Below are positions 17,160 to 25,283 of a stretch of 64,000 nucleotides of DNA, piece after piece. The stretch comes from Kitasatospora sp. NBC_01246 (lineage in GTDB: Bacteria; Actinomycetota; Actinomycetes; Streptomycetales; Streptomycetaceae), in contig NZ_CP108484.1 of the NCBI RefSeq assembly GCF_036226505.1, forward strand, positions 6,634,001 through 6,698,000, written 5' to 3'. The translations under genes and the position numbers were made by a program. Below the pieces are notes generated by a model. The model made no database searches. It saw only the letters and a program-made list of their open reading frames with translations, and was not told where the DNA came from. Positions within the stretch are counted from its first letter, which is position 1; every line of letters begins with the position of its first letter.

Positions 17160-17642
17160 ATGCGAATGTCTAAGAAGCGAGCTCTAGCTGGCCTCCTTGC
17201 TGCCCTGGCGGTAGTGACTGCCGTCATTGTCGCCCTGGTTGCCACTTCTGGCGATGCGCTAACGGTCCCCTCGGTCGACCGCAGGGCCGTTGTGGATGGG
17301 CGTGTAGAAATAGCTCATTCGAACACGACGAATCCGGCAGGGGCGGAAGAGTTCGAAATATCGTACCTCCTGCTCCCTTCGGCTGGGATGCCGGCCGACG
17401 CGGTCGCGCTCGAGGTGTCCCGCCTGAAGGACAAGGGCTGGAAGGTCTCCCGGGAGATGGGCGAAAGTGCATCGCTCCTGAGTCCGACTGGAAAGACTCT
17501 GGCGACAATCGTACGTGCAGAGGTCTTCCTTCGTAATCCAGCTGATGACAGAACGATTGAGCCTGTTCTGCAGAAGATGGGCGATAAGCTCCGAGAGAAT
17601 CCCGGCGCCGTCGTAATTGCGCTTGAGCGAGTATCGCGCTAG
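17160..17642 (+). CDS. Candidate membrane-anchored immunity protein
   Basis: This is a 160-aa protein (ATG at 17160; a second in-frame ATG is at 17166). After a basic MRMSKKRA end comes one membrane segment (LAGLLAALAVVTAVIVALVA) and an extracytoplasmic domain of about 130 residues without recognisable motifs. It starts 3 nt after the RHS stop, the place where polymorphic toxins carry their immunity gene. An immunity protein facing outward is what a peptidoglycan-attacking toxin would require, which agrees with the lysozyme-like toxin tip. It shares that tip's lower GC, so the two were probably acquired as one cassette. The role is inferred from position and topology, not homology. Confidence 0.6.
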   Translation: MRMSKKRALAGLLAALAVVTAVIVALVATSGDALTVPSVDRRAVVDGRVEIAHSNTTNPAGAEEFEISYLLLPSAGMPADAVALEVSRLKDKGWKVSREMGESASLLSPTGKTLATIVRAEVFLRNPADDRTIEPVLQKMGDKLRENPGAVVIALERVSR

Positions 17643-17800
17643 CCTATTTGCCTTGGGTGCACACGTTGCTCGCCCTTCGTAAAGGTTGACAGCGAGGGCG
17701 GGTGAAGATTCACAGCCATTGTTCCATGGTGATCTCGGCGGTGCCACTCTTGTCAGGCCAGCTGGACCGCCTGGTGCGGACTTGTTGACCAATCGGTTGA

Positions 17801-17837
17801 GGCCTGTGACGAGTACTTATAATGCTCGTCACAGGCC
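17801..17837 (+). terminator. Hairpin terminator of the RHS operon
   Basis: A perfect 13-bp stem (17801-17813 with 17825-17837) closes an 11-nt AT-rich loop. It is 158 nt past the immunity-like stop. The 17643-17800 interval holds no recognisable gene. Confidence 0.6.
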
Positions 17838-17852
17838 AAATCTGCAGGGCCA

Positions 17853-17909
17853 GTTAGGTCTGGGGGCCTCTGGCTCCTCTCGTCCCCCGGATTTGCGATG
17901 AAGGCTTGA
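17853..17909 (+). pseudogene. 3' remnant of an immunity-like gene
   Basis: In frame, this reads VRSGGLWLLSSPGFAMKA and then TGA. This matches the end of the intact gene at 19381-19794 (GGKDLWLLSSPGFVMKKA) almost residue for residue. DNA similarity continues past the stop to about 18075, where both copies carry a block ending in TTCGGGTGTGCCGAT. Only the last about 19 codons survive; the 5' part is absent. It is a decayed duplicate, as expected where toxin/immunity cassettes are exchanged by recombination. Confidence 0.75.
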
Positions 17910-18101
17910 GAATTCAGGGACATCCGGCGAGCTCGGGCGGTAGCAGTGGCGTTATGCTCGGCCCCGGCCGGCGATGCTTCCGGGGGACAGGCTCCGGTGG
18001 GGATCGGCGGGGTCGTGAGGGCCGAGCTGGCGTGGAGTGCGTGGGAGCGCTGATGGTGCTTCGGGTGTGCCGATCGTTCGGGTGGCTGGCGCTGTTCTGG
18101 C

Positions 18102-18326
18102 CTTTCGGCTCTGGTTGATCCGGGTGCCGTCTGGCTGCGCAGTGACGGCTTCGACCGCACCGTCACGCGCGGCCAGTACTTCGGCAGTTTCTTCGAGACG
18201 GGCTTTGAAGAAGTTTAGCCTGCCGCGCTTCAGGGGAAGCGTCCAAAGAAAAGTACTGACCTCGACGAGGTTGCCTTCTTTCGGGCCGAATCGTACATGT
18301 TTGGCGAAATGAAGAAGAATAAATGA
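18102..18326 (+). pseudogene. Gene remnant interrupted by an in-frame TAG
   Basis: One frame reads as plausible protein for about 74 codons: a first part ending GQYFGSFFETGFEEV, a TAG at 18216-18218, and then PAALQGKRPKKSTDLDEVAF through SYMFGEMKKNK and TGA at 18324. Charged and hydrophobic residues alternate as in real protein, and the frame is unlike the GC-driven noise nearby. The 5' boundary is uncertain (somewhere 18075-18115, where the neighbouring duplication ends) and there is no start codon with a ribosome site. It probably represents the end of a displaced effector or immunity gene. The family is not recognised. Confidence 0.45.
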
Positions 18327-18427
18327 TCCGATTGTGAAATCAATCAATCTGATCCTATTCTGGCTGGAGAGGATGATGCGGGGGATCATGCAACCATGCG
18401 GCTAGGTATAGGCCTCTATGACTGATA

Positions 18428-18451
18428 TGCCCCTGCGGTGACGCAGGGGCA
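18428..18451 (+). terminator. Short GC hairpin followed by AATTT
   Basis: A 10-bp stem (18428-18437 with 18442-18451) closes a GTGA tetraloop and is followed by ATTT. It separates the remnant region from the next intact immunity-like gene. Confidence 0.65.
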
Positions 18452-18516
18452 ATTTCATGAGGCGACTATCGCGAGCTTCTCGAGTGGTGACATGCAAGAC
18501 ACGTGGTACCAAGTAG

Positions 18517-19032
18517 GTGATCCGTTCGGTGTTCAAGTCTCGTCTCGGGCGAGTGGTTTCGGTAGCAGCTGCCGTGGTGGTCGTCATGGGGATCTGCCTA
18601 TGGAATATTCCCCTGATGGGGCAGTGGCGGGCGGACAGACCGGTTACGGGCTTTCTTCTTGAATCCCCTGTCTCTGAAGGGCCGTGGCAGCGGCAGACGG
18701 ATCGGGATCCCGGTGCTCCCTATATGCGGGGGCTGGACGAGCGGCAGGAACGTTCCTTCGTGCGAGATGCTTCGGATCCATCGAAGGGGAGGGTGAGCCA
18801 GACGGTCATGCGGTTCGGTTCGCCGACGTGGGCGTGGCTGGTGTTCCGGTCCGGTGACCTCAAGAGCCGGTACTCGCGCTACGGTCAGGTTGAATCGATC
18901 TCGGTGTCCGGCAGCCGGAGTGCCGATGATCAAGAATACGCCTGCCTCCTGTCGGAGGGTGCCGAATGCCAGAAGTGGGGTATTTGGCTGAGGTATGGAC
19001 AGTATCTTGTCGAGGTCGTGGGTGTTGAGTAG
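18517..19032 (+). CDS. Membrane-anchored small protein, orphan-immunity-like
   Basis: This is a 171-aa protein. The GTG start gives a basic N-terminus (MIRSVFKSRLGR), one membrane helix (VVSVAAAVVVVMGICLWNI) and an extracytoplasmic domain of about 135 residues. Two cysteines lie near the end (YACLLSEGAECQKWG). No family is recognised. It has the same size and topology as the proteins at 17160 and 19381 but no obvious sequence identity. It sits downstream of the RHS toxin between two hairpin terminators, so it is a separate transcription unit. An orphan immunity gene retained from an earlier toxin tip is the simplest reading. The ribosome-binding site is weak. Confidence 0.5.
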   Translation: MIRSVFKSRLGRVVSVAAAVVVVMGICLWNIPLMGQWRADRPVTGFLLESPVSEGPWQRQTDRDPGAPYMRGLDERQERSFVRDASDPSKGRVSQTVMRFGSPTWAWLVFRSGDLKSRYSRYGQVESISVSGSRSADDQEYACLLSEGAECQKWGIWLRYGQYLVEVVGVE

Positions 19033-19141
19033 TCATCGATTGACGGGGCCGCCGAGAGCATGCGACAGCTGGCGGGAAAGGTCGATCTAGAAATGCGCGA
19101 CTGACGTCGATACGTGTCGAATATCGGTCGGGTTCCTTCGT

Positions 19142-19175
19142 TGACCGCCCGCCCCCAAGAGGGAGCGGGCGGTCA
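19142..19175 (+). terminator. Hairpin terminator, 11-bp stem
   Basis: An 11-bp stem (19142-19152 with 19165-19175) closes a 12-nt loop 109 nt after the stop at 19032. The following 200 bases up to 19380 hold no gene and probably include the promoter of the next one. Confidence 0.65.
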
Positions 19176-19380
19176 CTGGCGTGTTTCGCGGATGGTCCTG
19201 GGCCGGGCGACTGCCGTGCCGGAGGGTCGTCGATGACGTACTGTCGGCGGCCGTCCGGGGCTCGGTGGGCGACGTCAGTGCCCGGTGTGTCGTGAGGAAG
19301 AGAAATCGGCGGCCCCGTGGGTCACAGGCCTTTCATCATTGCGGATCACGGTGCTGGATCGACTTGGTTGGGGGAGTCAT

Positions 19381-19794
19381 ATGAAGAGGCGGCGGCTCGT
19401 TCGGATCGGAGTTACCTGTGGAGCGCTCGCTGTTCTCGTCGGCAGTTTGGTGGCTTGGATATCGCTCCAGCCATTGGCCTATGCAGACATGGCCGAGCCG
19501 GCCGGTCGGTGGAATGGTGGAACGGCGACCTTTGAGTTCCTCCCTGGGGGGGAGATCGGGATGTCCCAAGCTCCCGCCTATGTGTGCGACAGTACGGCGG
19601 CTGACTCGGCACGGCTGGTAGAGCTGGTAGGAAGCTGGAAGAAATCGTTCCTCGATGACGCGGGTCCGGGCGTCTATGTGGAGGCGACCAGAAAGGAAGG
19701 CGAAGGCCAATGTTCGATCTGGCTGACGGCCACCAATGGAGGGAAGGATCTCTGGCTCCTCTCATCCCCTGGGTTCGTGATGAAGAAGGCTTGA
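19381..19794 (+). CDS. Membrane-anchored small protein, immunity-like
   Basis: This is a 137-aa protein. The ATG follows GGGGGAG. It has a basic start (MKRRRLVRIG), one membrane segment or uncleaved signal (VTCGALAVLVGSLVAWISL), and an outer domain of about 105 residues with two cysteines (YVCDSTAAD; GQCSIW) that could form a disulphide. The outer domain contains GRWNGGTATFEFLPGGEI, typical of small beta-barrel surface proteins. A broken copy of its 3' end lies 1.9 kb upstream (17853-17909), which shows recombination within the cluster. It is a likely orphan immunity protein, inferred from context only. Confidence 0.55.
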   Translation: MKRRRLVRIGVTCGALAVLVGSLVAWISLQPLAYADMAEPAGRWNGGTATFEFLPGGEIGMSQAPAYVCDSTAADSARLVELVGSWKKSFLDDAGPGVYVEATRKEGEGQCSIWLTATNGGKDLWLLSSPGFVMKKA

Positions 19795-19964
19795 GGTGTC
19801 GGGGCTTCGCCGCGGCCGGTGCCGGGGCGAGGTAGGGGTGATCAACGGTGGCGTGTTCTGACGTGGAGTGCAGGGGGCATGGGGTGTTTCGGGTGTGCCG
19901 ATCCGGTTCCTCGTCGAGTAGGGGCCGGTCCGGGCGGGATGAAGGAGACCCTACGATCAGCGCC

Positions 19965-20405
19965 ATGGATGAAGGGGCAGGTCGTCTCGGGGTGCTGAGT
20001 GGATTAGGGCGCACGGCCGGTTGGTTCGGGCGGGCGGTGGTGAGGTATGCGGCAGTGTGTGTGGTGCCGGTGTATGTGCCCCTGCTGCTGTTCGCCGCGT
20101 TTGCGCCCAATGGCCTTGATGTCGACGGGTTCTCGCAGAACGGGTCGGTCGGGTACTACACGGTTCTGCTGATGATCCTGATGTGCGTGACCGTTCCGGG
20201 GCTGATCCTGCTCCTCGTGGTGGCGTTCGCTGCGGCTAGGGGGCGGGGTCTTCGGGGTGTCGTCGCCCTCCTGCTGGCCGCGCCTCCGTTGCTCTTCCTG
20301 CTGGCGGGTGCCTGGCCGTTCCTGGTGCTGCCGCTTCTGGGCGTCGTCTACGCGGGGCTGGTGATGCCTGCGCCGGTCGGCCCGTCAGTGGCCGGCGGCC
20401 GTTGA
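19965..20405 (+). CDS. Multi-pass membrane protein of unknown function
   Basis: This is a 146-aa protein with about four hydrophobic segments (AAVCVVPVYVPLLLFAAFA; YYTVLLMILMCVTVPGLILL; VVALLLAAPPLLFLLAGAW; FLVLPLLGVVYAGLVM). The ATG at 19965 is preferred; a GGAG lies somewhat far (about 16 nt) upstream. The sequence upstream (GTGGAGTGCAGGG, TTCGGGTGTGCCGAT) is the second copy of the block repeated near 18030-18075. Its last 21 bases overlap the end of the convergent tetR gene. No family is recognised. Confidence 0.6.
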   Translation: MDEGAGRLGVLSGLGRTAGWFGRAVVRYAAVCVVPVYVPLLLFAAFAPNGLDVDGFSQNGSVGYYTVLLMILMCVTVPGLILLLVVAFAAARGRGLRGVVALLLAAPPLLFLLAGAWPFLVLPLLGVVYAGLVMPAPVGPSVAGGR

Positions 20406-21119
20406 GGGTGTGCCACCCCCGTGCTTCGCGAGGCGGGCGGCTACGGCTTCCAGGAGGAGGTCGAGGGCGAAGGGGTAGCCGCTGCGGTCCATGTCGGTGA
20501 TGAGGAGGGGGGCGGTGGCGGCGATGTTGGGGTGGGTGGCGGGGGTGAGGCGGCCGTAGCGGACGCGCCAGACGGCGAGGTCGGCGGCGCGGGCCGGGGG
20601 TGGGAGGGCGAGGGCGGCGGCGTCCTGGGCGGCGAAGGCGAGGGCCTGGTCGATGAAGGCGTGGTAGATCGGGACGGCCTCGTGGTCGGGGAAGCCGGCT
20701 GAGCGGAGCACGCCGAGGATGGTCTCGACGGCCCGGGTCTCGTGGTCGCGCCCGGTGGTGCGGTGGGCGGCGAGCTGGGCGGCCTGGGGGTGGGCCAGGT
20801 AGGCGGCGTGGACGCGCATGCCGATCGCGTGGAGGTCGGTGCGCCAGTCGCCGGTGAGGGCGAGGCCGTGCTGGGCGCGGCCGATGAGTTCGTCGGCGAC
20901 GGCCAGCAGCAGGTCGTCGGTGTTGTGGAAGTACCGGTAGACCGCGCTCGGGTCGGCGCCGAGTGCGGCGCCGAGGCGGCGGACGGTGAGGGCGGCCGCG
21001 CCGTGCTGGCCGATCAGCCGCAGGGCGGTGGCCACGATGACCTGTTCGGACAGCACCGTGCCCTGCTTGGTCGGTTTCCGGCGCCGCCGTTGCGGTTCGG
21101 GGACCACGCGTTCCGTCAT
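20385..21119 (-). CDS. TetR/AcrR-family regulator
   Basis: This is a 244-aa protein. The start is set at MTERVVPEP, since the reading frame upstream is noise. The N-terminal TetR helix-turn-helix is at about 20-66: LSEQVIVATALRLIGQHGAA, then LTVRRLGAALGADPSAVYRY with FHNTDDLLLAVADELI. The remainder is the ligand-binding, dimerising helical domain (TetR_C type, LLITDMDRSGYPFALDLLL near the end). It is divergent from the permease-amidohydrolase operon (134 bp between starts) and is its likely repressor. The 3' end overlaps the convergent membrane-protein gene by 21 bp. Confidence 0.88.
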   Translation of the reverse strand: MTERVVPEPQRRRRKPTKQGTVLSEQVIVATALRLIGQHGAAALTVRRLGAALGADPSAVYRYFHNTDDLLLAVADELIGRAQHGLALTGDWRTDLHAIGMRVHAAYLAHPQAAQLAAHRTTGRDHETRAVETILGVLRSAGFPDHEAVPIYHAFIDQALAFAAQDAAALALPPPARAADLAVWRVRYGRLTPATHPNIAATAPLLITDMDRSGYPFALDLLLEAVAARLAKHGGGTPSTAAGH

Positions 21120-21253
21120 GGCGGGGAGCCTAGGGCATCGCGCCTTATGACAACAGCATTGACGTGTGACCGGGGCGAGGCTTTCATGGCCGCCACGGCC
21201 AGGACAGCTACCGGCCGCCACCCCTTCCCCCCCACGATCAAGGCGGTGATCCG

Positions 21254-22780
21254 TTGGCAACGACGGTCAAGGACTCCGGCGACACCCCGAGAGCCGGCGC
21301 GCCCACCCCCGAGGGCCCTCTGCCCAAGTCCGTCGGCGTGGTCGGCGGCATCGTCCTCGCCGCCTCCAGCACCGCGGCGACCAGCAGCATCGGCATCGGG
21401 CTCGGCCTGATGGCGGGCGTCGTCGGCCTGCACCTGCCGGCGATCATGCTGCTGGCCTTCCTTCCGGTGCTCGGCATCGCCGGCGCGTACGGGCGGCTCA
21501 ACCGCGTCGACCCGGACTCTGGCAGCAGCTACACCTGGGTCGGCCGGGTGCTCAACCCCTGGCTCGGTTTCCTCACGGGCTGGGTGAACACCGTCGGTAC
21601 CGTGGTGTTCATGGCCTACACCACGACGGTGACCGGGTCGGCGCTGATCCAGCTGCTCGGCCAGGCGCGGGTCCGCTCGGTCGTCGGCCTGCGGCTGGAC
21701 GCGGACTCCACCCTCCAGGCCACCCTGCTGGGCATGGTCGTCCTGGTGGCCGCCGCGCTGGTCGCGGTGCGCGGCCTGGAGCTCGCCGCCCGGCTGCAGA
21801 AGTACCTGCTGGTCTTCGAGTACGTCGTGCTGCTGGCCTTCTGCGGCTACGGCCTGTTCGCCGGCGACCAGCCGTTCTCGCTCGACTGGTACAACCCCTT
21901 CGCGATCCCGTCGGTGGACGCCCTCGCGCAGGGCATGGTGCTGGCGGTGTTCTGCTACTGGGGCTTCGAGTCGGTGTTCAGCATCGGCGAGGAGGTCCGC
22001 GAACCGGGTGACGCCTCCCGCGGCGGCTTCATCGCGCTGGCGGTGATGCTGCTGCTCTTCCTGCTCGCCGGGACGGCCTTCCAACGGGTGCTGCCGATGG
22101 AGGAGTTGGCGGACAACGGCGCGCACGGGCTGACGTACCTCGGCGAGAAGCTGGCCCGCCAGCCGCTGGCCGCGCTGCCGCTGATCGCGCTCACCTTCTC
22201 CGCCGTGGCCTCGCTGCAGGCCTCCGTCATCCCCACCGCCCGGGGCATGTACGCGATGGGCCGGGACGGCACGCTCGGCCCGGTCTGGACCCGGATCCAC
22301 CCCCGCTACGGCACCCCCGCCGCCGGCACCCTGCTGATCTCGGGCGCCGCCATCCTGCTCGCGGTGCTCTCGCTGGTCATCCCGACCGTGAACGACCTGA
22401 TCTCGGCGACGGTCAACGCGATCGGCATCGTGGTGGCGCTCTACTACGCGCTGACCGCGGTGGCGGCGGCGGTCCGGTTCCGGCACCTGCTGCGCACCTC
22501 ACCGCTGGAGGGCCTGCGCGCGGTCGTCGCCCCACTGCTCGGCGCGGCGGTGCTGCTGGCGGTGGGCGGGTATCTCTGCTGGATGCTGTACGACTCCGCG
22601 GACCACTTCGAACTCTCGGCCGACAACGGCTGGTTCGGCCTGTCCGTACCGGTGCTGATGATCGGCTCCGGGCTGGTGGCCGCCGCGTGGTCCCGCTTCC
22701 ACCGCAAGTCCGCCTACTTCGACCGGCAGGAACCGGCCGACCCGGCGGCCGTCGACCCGAAGGCCGCCCCCGCAGCCTGA
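21254..22780 (+). CDS. APC-superfamily amino acid/amine permease
   Basis: This is a 508-aa integral membrane transporter with about 12 helices. The first segment, VVGGIVLAASSTAATSSIGI, corresponds to the APC TM1 unwound region. DSGSSYTWVGRVLNPWLGFL is the conserved stretch before TM3, and FCYWGFESVFSIGEEVREPG is the TM6-TM7 signature of the family (GFE...E..EP). The start is TTG at 21254 with AGGCGG upstream. It is probably one transcript with the amidohydrolase 62 bp downstream, so it may import that enzyme's substrate, an amino acid or acylated amine. TetR at 20385 is the presumed regulator. Confidence 0.85.
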   Translation: MATTVKDSGDTPRAGAPTPEGPLPKSVGVVGGIVLAASSTAATSSIGIGLGLMAGVVGLHLPAIMLLAFLPVLGIAGAYGRLNRVDPDSGSSYTWVGRVLNPWLGFLTGWVNTVGTVVFMAYTTTVTGSALIQLLGQARVRSVVGLRLDADSTLQATLLGMVVLVAAALVAVRGLELAARLQKYLLVFEYVVLLAFCGYGLFAGDQPFSLDWYNPFAIPSVDALAQGMVLAVFCYWGFESVFSIGEEVREPGDASRGGFIALAVMLLLFLLAGTAFQRVLPMEELADNGAHGLTYLGEKLARQPLAALPLIALTFSAVASLQASVIPTARGMYAMGRDGTLGPVWTRIHPRYGTPAAGTLLISGAAILLAVLSLVIPTVNDLISATVNAIGIVVALYYALTAVAAAVRFRHLLRTSPLEGLRAVVAPLLGAAVLLAVGGYLCWMLYDSADHFELSADNGWFGLSVPVLMIGSGLVAAAWSRFHRKSAYFDRQEPADPAAVDPKAAPAA

Positions 22781-22842
22781 CCCCCGACTACTGGCCCGAC
22801 CCCGGCCGCGCCCCGGCCGCCGAACTCCCAGGAGCACCAACG

Positions 22843-24480
22843 ATGTCCAAGGCCGACCTGGTCTTCACCAACGGTCCCGTCCACACCGGCGACCCGGCCC
22901 GCACCCGCGCCACCTCGCTCGCCGTCACCGGCGAGCGGATCAGCGCCGTCGGCCACGACGAGGTCCGCGAGCTGATCGGCCCCGGCACCGAAGTCGTCGA
23001 CCTCGAAGGCCGGTTGCTGATCCCCGGCTTCCAGGACTCGCACATCCACGCCGTCTTCGGCGGCACCGAACTGGCCGAGTGCGACCTCACCGGGACGGTC
23101 GGCGCCGACGAGTACCTGCGCCGCGTCGCCGCGTTCGCCGCCGCCCACCCCGACCGGACGTGGATCACCGGCGGCGGCTGGTCGATGGAGAGCTTCGCGG
23201 GCGGACTTCCCACCCGTCAACTGCTCGACTCCGTCGTGCCCGACCGCCCGGTCTACCTGGTCAACCGCGACCACCACGGCGCCTGGGCCAACACCCGGGC
23301 GCTGGAGCTCGCCGGGCTCACCCGGGACACCCCCGACCCGGCCGACGGCCGGATCGAGCGCGAGCCGGACGGCACCCCGAGCGGGATGCTCCAGGAGGGC
23401 GCCACCGGCCTGGTCGCCCGGCTCGTCCCGCCGACCGACGCGGCGGGGCGGCTGGCCGGACTGCACCGGGCGCAGGAACTCCTGCACTCGCTCGGCATCA
23501 CCGGCTGGCAGGACGCCCTGCTCGGCATCTTCAACGGGCAGCCGGACCCGTCCGACGCCTACGCCGCCGCCGCCGAGGCCGGCACGCTGACCGCGCGGGT
23601 CACCGGCGCACTCTGGTGGGACCGCAACCGGGGCGCCGACCAGATCCCCGAACTGGTCGCCCGTCGCGAGCAGTTGACCGGAGGCCGGTTCCGGGCCGGC
23701 TCGGTGAAGATCATGCAGGACGGCATCGCCGAGAACTTCACGGCCGCGCTCTCCACCCCCTACCTGGACGGCTGCGGCTGCGCCACCGCCAACTCCGGCC
23801 TCAGCTTCGTCGACCCCGCCGCCCTGTGCGGCTACGTCACCGCCCTGGACGCGCTCGACTTCCAGGTGCACTTCCACGCCCTCGGCGACCGCGCGGTCCG
23901 CGAGGCGCTCGACGCCATCGAGGTCGCCCGCGCCGCCAACGGCCGGCGCGGCACCCGGCACCACCTCGCCCACCTCCAGGTGGTCCACCCGAGCGACCTC
24001 CCGCGCTTCGCCGCTCTCGGCGCGATCGCGAACATCCAGCCGCTCTGGGCCGCCCACGAGCCCCAGATGGACGAGCTCACCATCCCGTTCCTCGGCCCCG
24101 AACGGGCCGCCTGGCAGTACCCGTTCGGCGGACTGCTGCGGGCCGGTGCCACCCTCGCCGCCGGCAGCGACTGGCCGGTCAGCAGCCCGGACCCGATCGC
24201 CGGCATCCACGTCGCCGTCAACCGGATGGAACCCGACGCGACCGACGGCCGGGTCTTCCTCCCCGAGCAGCGGCTGGACCTCGCCACCGCCCTCGCCGCC
24301 TACACGGCCGGATCCGCCCATGTGAACGGCCACGACGACGCGGGCAGCCTGCGGACCGGCCACCTCGCGGACCTGGTGGTGCTCGACCGCGACTTCTTCG
24401 CCGCCCCGCCCGAGGAGATCGCCGCCACCCGGGTGGAGCGGACGTACGTGGGCGGCCAGTTGGTCTACGCGAAGGGCTGA
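22843..24480 (+). CDS. YtcJ-type metal-dependent amidohydrolase
   Basis: This is a 545-aa amidohydrolase 3 (YtcJ/N-substituted formamide deformylase) protein, full length for the family. LIPGFQDSHIHAVFGG at about 65-80 carries the HxH metal ligands. VKIMQDGIAENF near 290 holds the position of the bridging residue, HFHALGDRAVREALDAI near 345 and HHLAHLQVVHP near 375 provide metal-ligand histidines, and AAGSDWPVSSPDPIAGI near 445 contributes the catalytic Asp. It cleaves C-N bonds of amides or formamides in the cytoplasm. The ATG follows AGGAG. It sits in an operon with the upstream permease, which points to uptake and hydrolysis of an N-acyl or N-formyl compound. Confidence 0.85.
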   Translation: MSKADLVFTNGPVHTGDPARTRATSLAVTGERISAVGHDEVRELIGPGTEVVDLEGRLLIPGFQDSHIHAVFGGTELAECDLTGTVGADEYLRRVAAFAAAHPDRTWITGGGWSMESFAGGLPTRQLLDSVVPDRPVYLVNRDHHGAWANTRALELAGLTRDTPDPADGRIEREPDGTPSGMLQEGATGLVARLVPPTDAAGRLAGLHRAQELLHSLGITGWQDALLGIFNGQPDPSDAYAAAAEAGTLTARVTGALWWDRNRGADQIPELVARREQLTGGRFRAGSVKIMQDGIAENFTAALSTPYLDGCGCATANSGLSFVDPAALCGYVTALDALDFQVHFHALGDRAVREALDAIEVARAANGRRGTRHHLAHLQVVHPSDLPRFAALGAIANIQPLWAAHEPQMDELTIPFLGPERAAWQYPFGGLLRAGATLAAGSDWPVSSPDPIAGIHVAVNRMEPDATDGRVFLPEQRLDLATALAAYTAGSAHVNGHDDAGSLRTGHLADLVVLDRDFFAAPPEEIAATRVERTYVGGQLVYAKG

Positions 24481-24544
24481 TGAGACGCGCGAATCGGTGT
24501 TGCACAGAAAGTCGGCCGGTCCGACTTCCTGCGCAGCACCGGTT

Positions 24545-24712
24545 TCAGGGGCGGGCAGCGGTCGGGGCGCTCGGGGCCGGGCGCGGCGGCTGGGCCGGTT
24601 GATGGTGCCGCGCGGTGAGGGGGAGCGCCCAGACGAGGAGGGCGAGCAGCAGGGCGAGGGGGAGCACGGTCAGGACCGTGGCCTGGGTGGTGCCGGGGCG
24701 TTCAGGCGGCAC
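24545..24712 (-). CDS. Small single-pass membrane protein
   Basis: This is a 55-aa peptide. The GTG start lies inside the end of the HATPase gene (11-bp overlap), so translation may be coupled. It has one strong hydrophobic segment (VLTVLPLALLLALLVWALPL) followed by a basic/proline-rich tail. The overlap, the membrane segment and the lack of another gene in this interval support it; codon bias alone would not. The function is unknown. Confidence 0.45.
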   Translation of the reverse strand: MPPERPGTTQATVLTVLPLALLLALLVWALPLTARHHQPAQPPRPAPSAPTAARP

Positions 24713-25160
24713 GGCGGAGGTCGAGTTCGGCCCAGACGGTCTTGGCGTTGGGGTGGCGGGGGATGCTGCCCCACCGGTCGGCGAGCGCGCCGACGAGGGT
24801 GAGCCCGCGCCCGGACTGCGCGTGGGCGGCGCAGGCGGCGGGGACGGTGGGGTGACGGTCCCCCCGGCAGTCGGACACCTCGATGCGGAGGGTGGCGCCG
24901 CCCGGGGGCTTGTCGACGAGGCGGAGCGCGAGCTCGAACCCGCGGCCCGGCACACGTCCGTGGGTGCTGGCGTTGGCCGCCAGCTCGGCGATCACCAGCA
25001 GCGCGGAGTGGAAGGTCTCGGTGGCGATGGAGTTGAGCCCCCAGGCCGTGAGTTGTTGTCTCGCGATCCGCCGCCCGATCGAGGCTCCCTTGGGGGAGGC
25101 GGTGAGCTGCGCGGTGTGGGCGCGGGGGGTCGCTGTGTCGAGGGGAATTTCGGACTTCAT
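24702..25160 (-). CDS. HATPase anti-sigma-factor-like ATP-binding protein
   Basis: This is a 152-aa stand-alone GHKL ATPase of the RsbW/SpoIIAB type, abundant in Streptomyces. The N-box reads LLVIAELAANASTHGR at about 57-72, the G1-like box is IEVSDCRGD, and the G2 box is SGRGLTLVGALADRWG. Such proteins bind an anti-anti-sigma partner or sigma factor by their kinase-like fold. The ATG start gives the standard length. It is divergent from the XRE-DUF5753 gene at 25284. This regulator trio (HATPase, XRE-DUF5753, DUF397) is repeated many times in Streptomyces genomes. Confidence 0.88.
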   Translation of the reverse strand: MKSEIPLDTATPRAHTAQLTASPKGASIGRRIARQQLTAWGLNSIATETFHSALLVIAELAANASTHGRVPGRGFELALRLVDKPPGGATLRIEVSDCRGDRHPTVPAACAAHAQSGRGLTLVGALADRWGSIPRHPNAKTVWAELDLRRAA

Positions 25161-25283
25161 GTGACAAAGCCTGGTCCCTCGGAAGTACCCTGACCATGGA
25201 TCGGGCGAGTACGGAGAGTGCTTGTCCGGGTGCGGAGTGTCGGCTTGTCGGTTGGCTGAGGATTAACCGATCGAAACGACGGG

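Noticed and set aside
18334..18405. 23-codon frame starting GTG after the gene remnant
   Set aside because: It has no ribosome-binding site and no similarity seen, and it is too short to separate from chance in this AT-richer stretch.
16370..20405. Prophage or insertion sequence in the low-GC stretch
   Set aside because: No transposase, integrase, terminal repeats or phage genes are present. Toxin-tip and immunity cassette exchange explains the composition shift.
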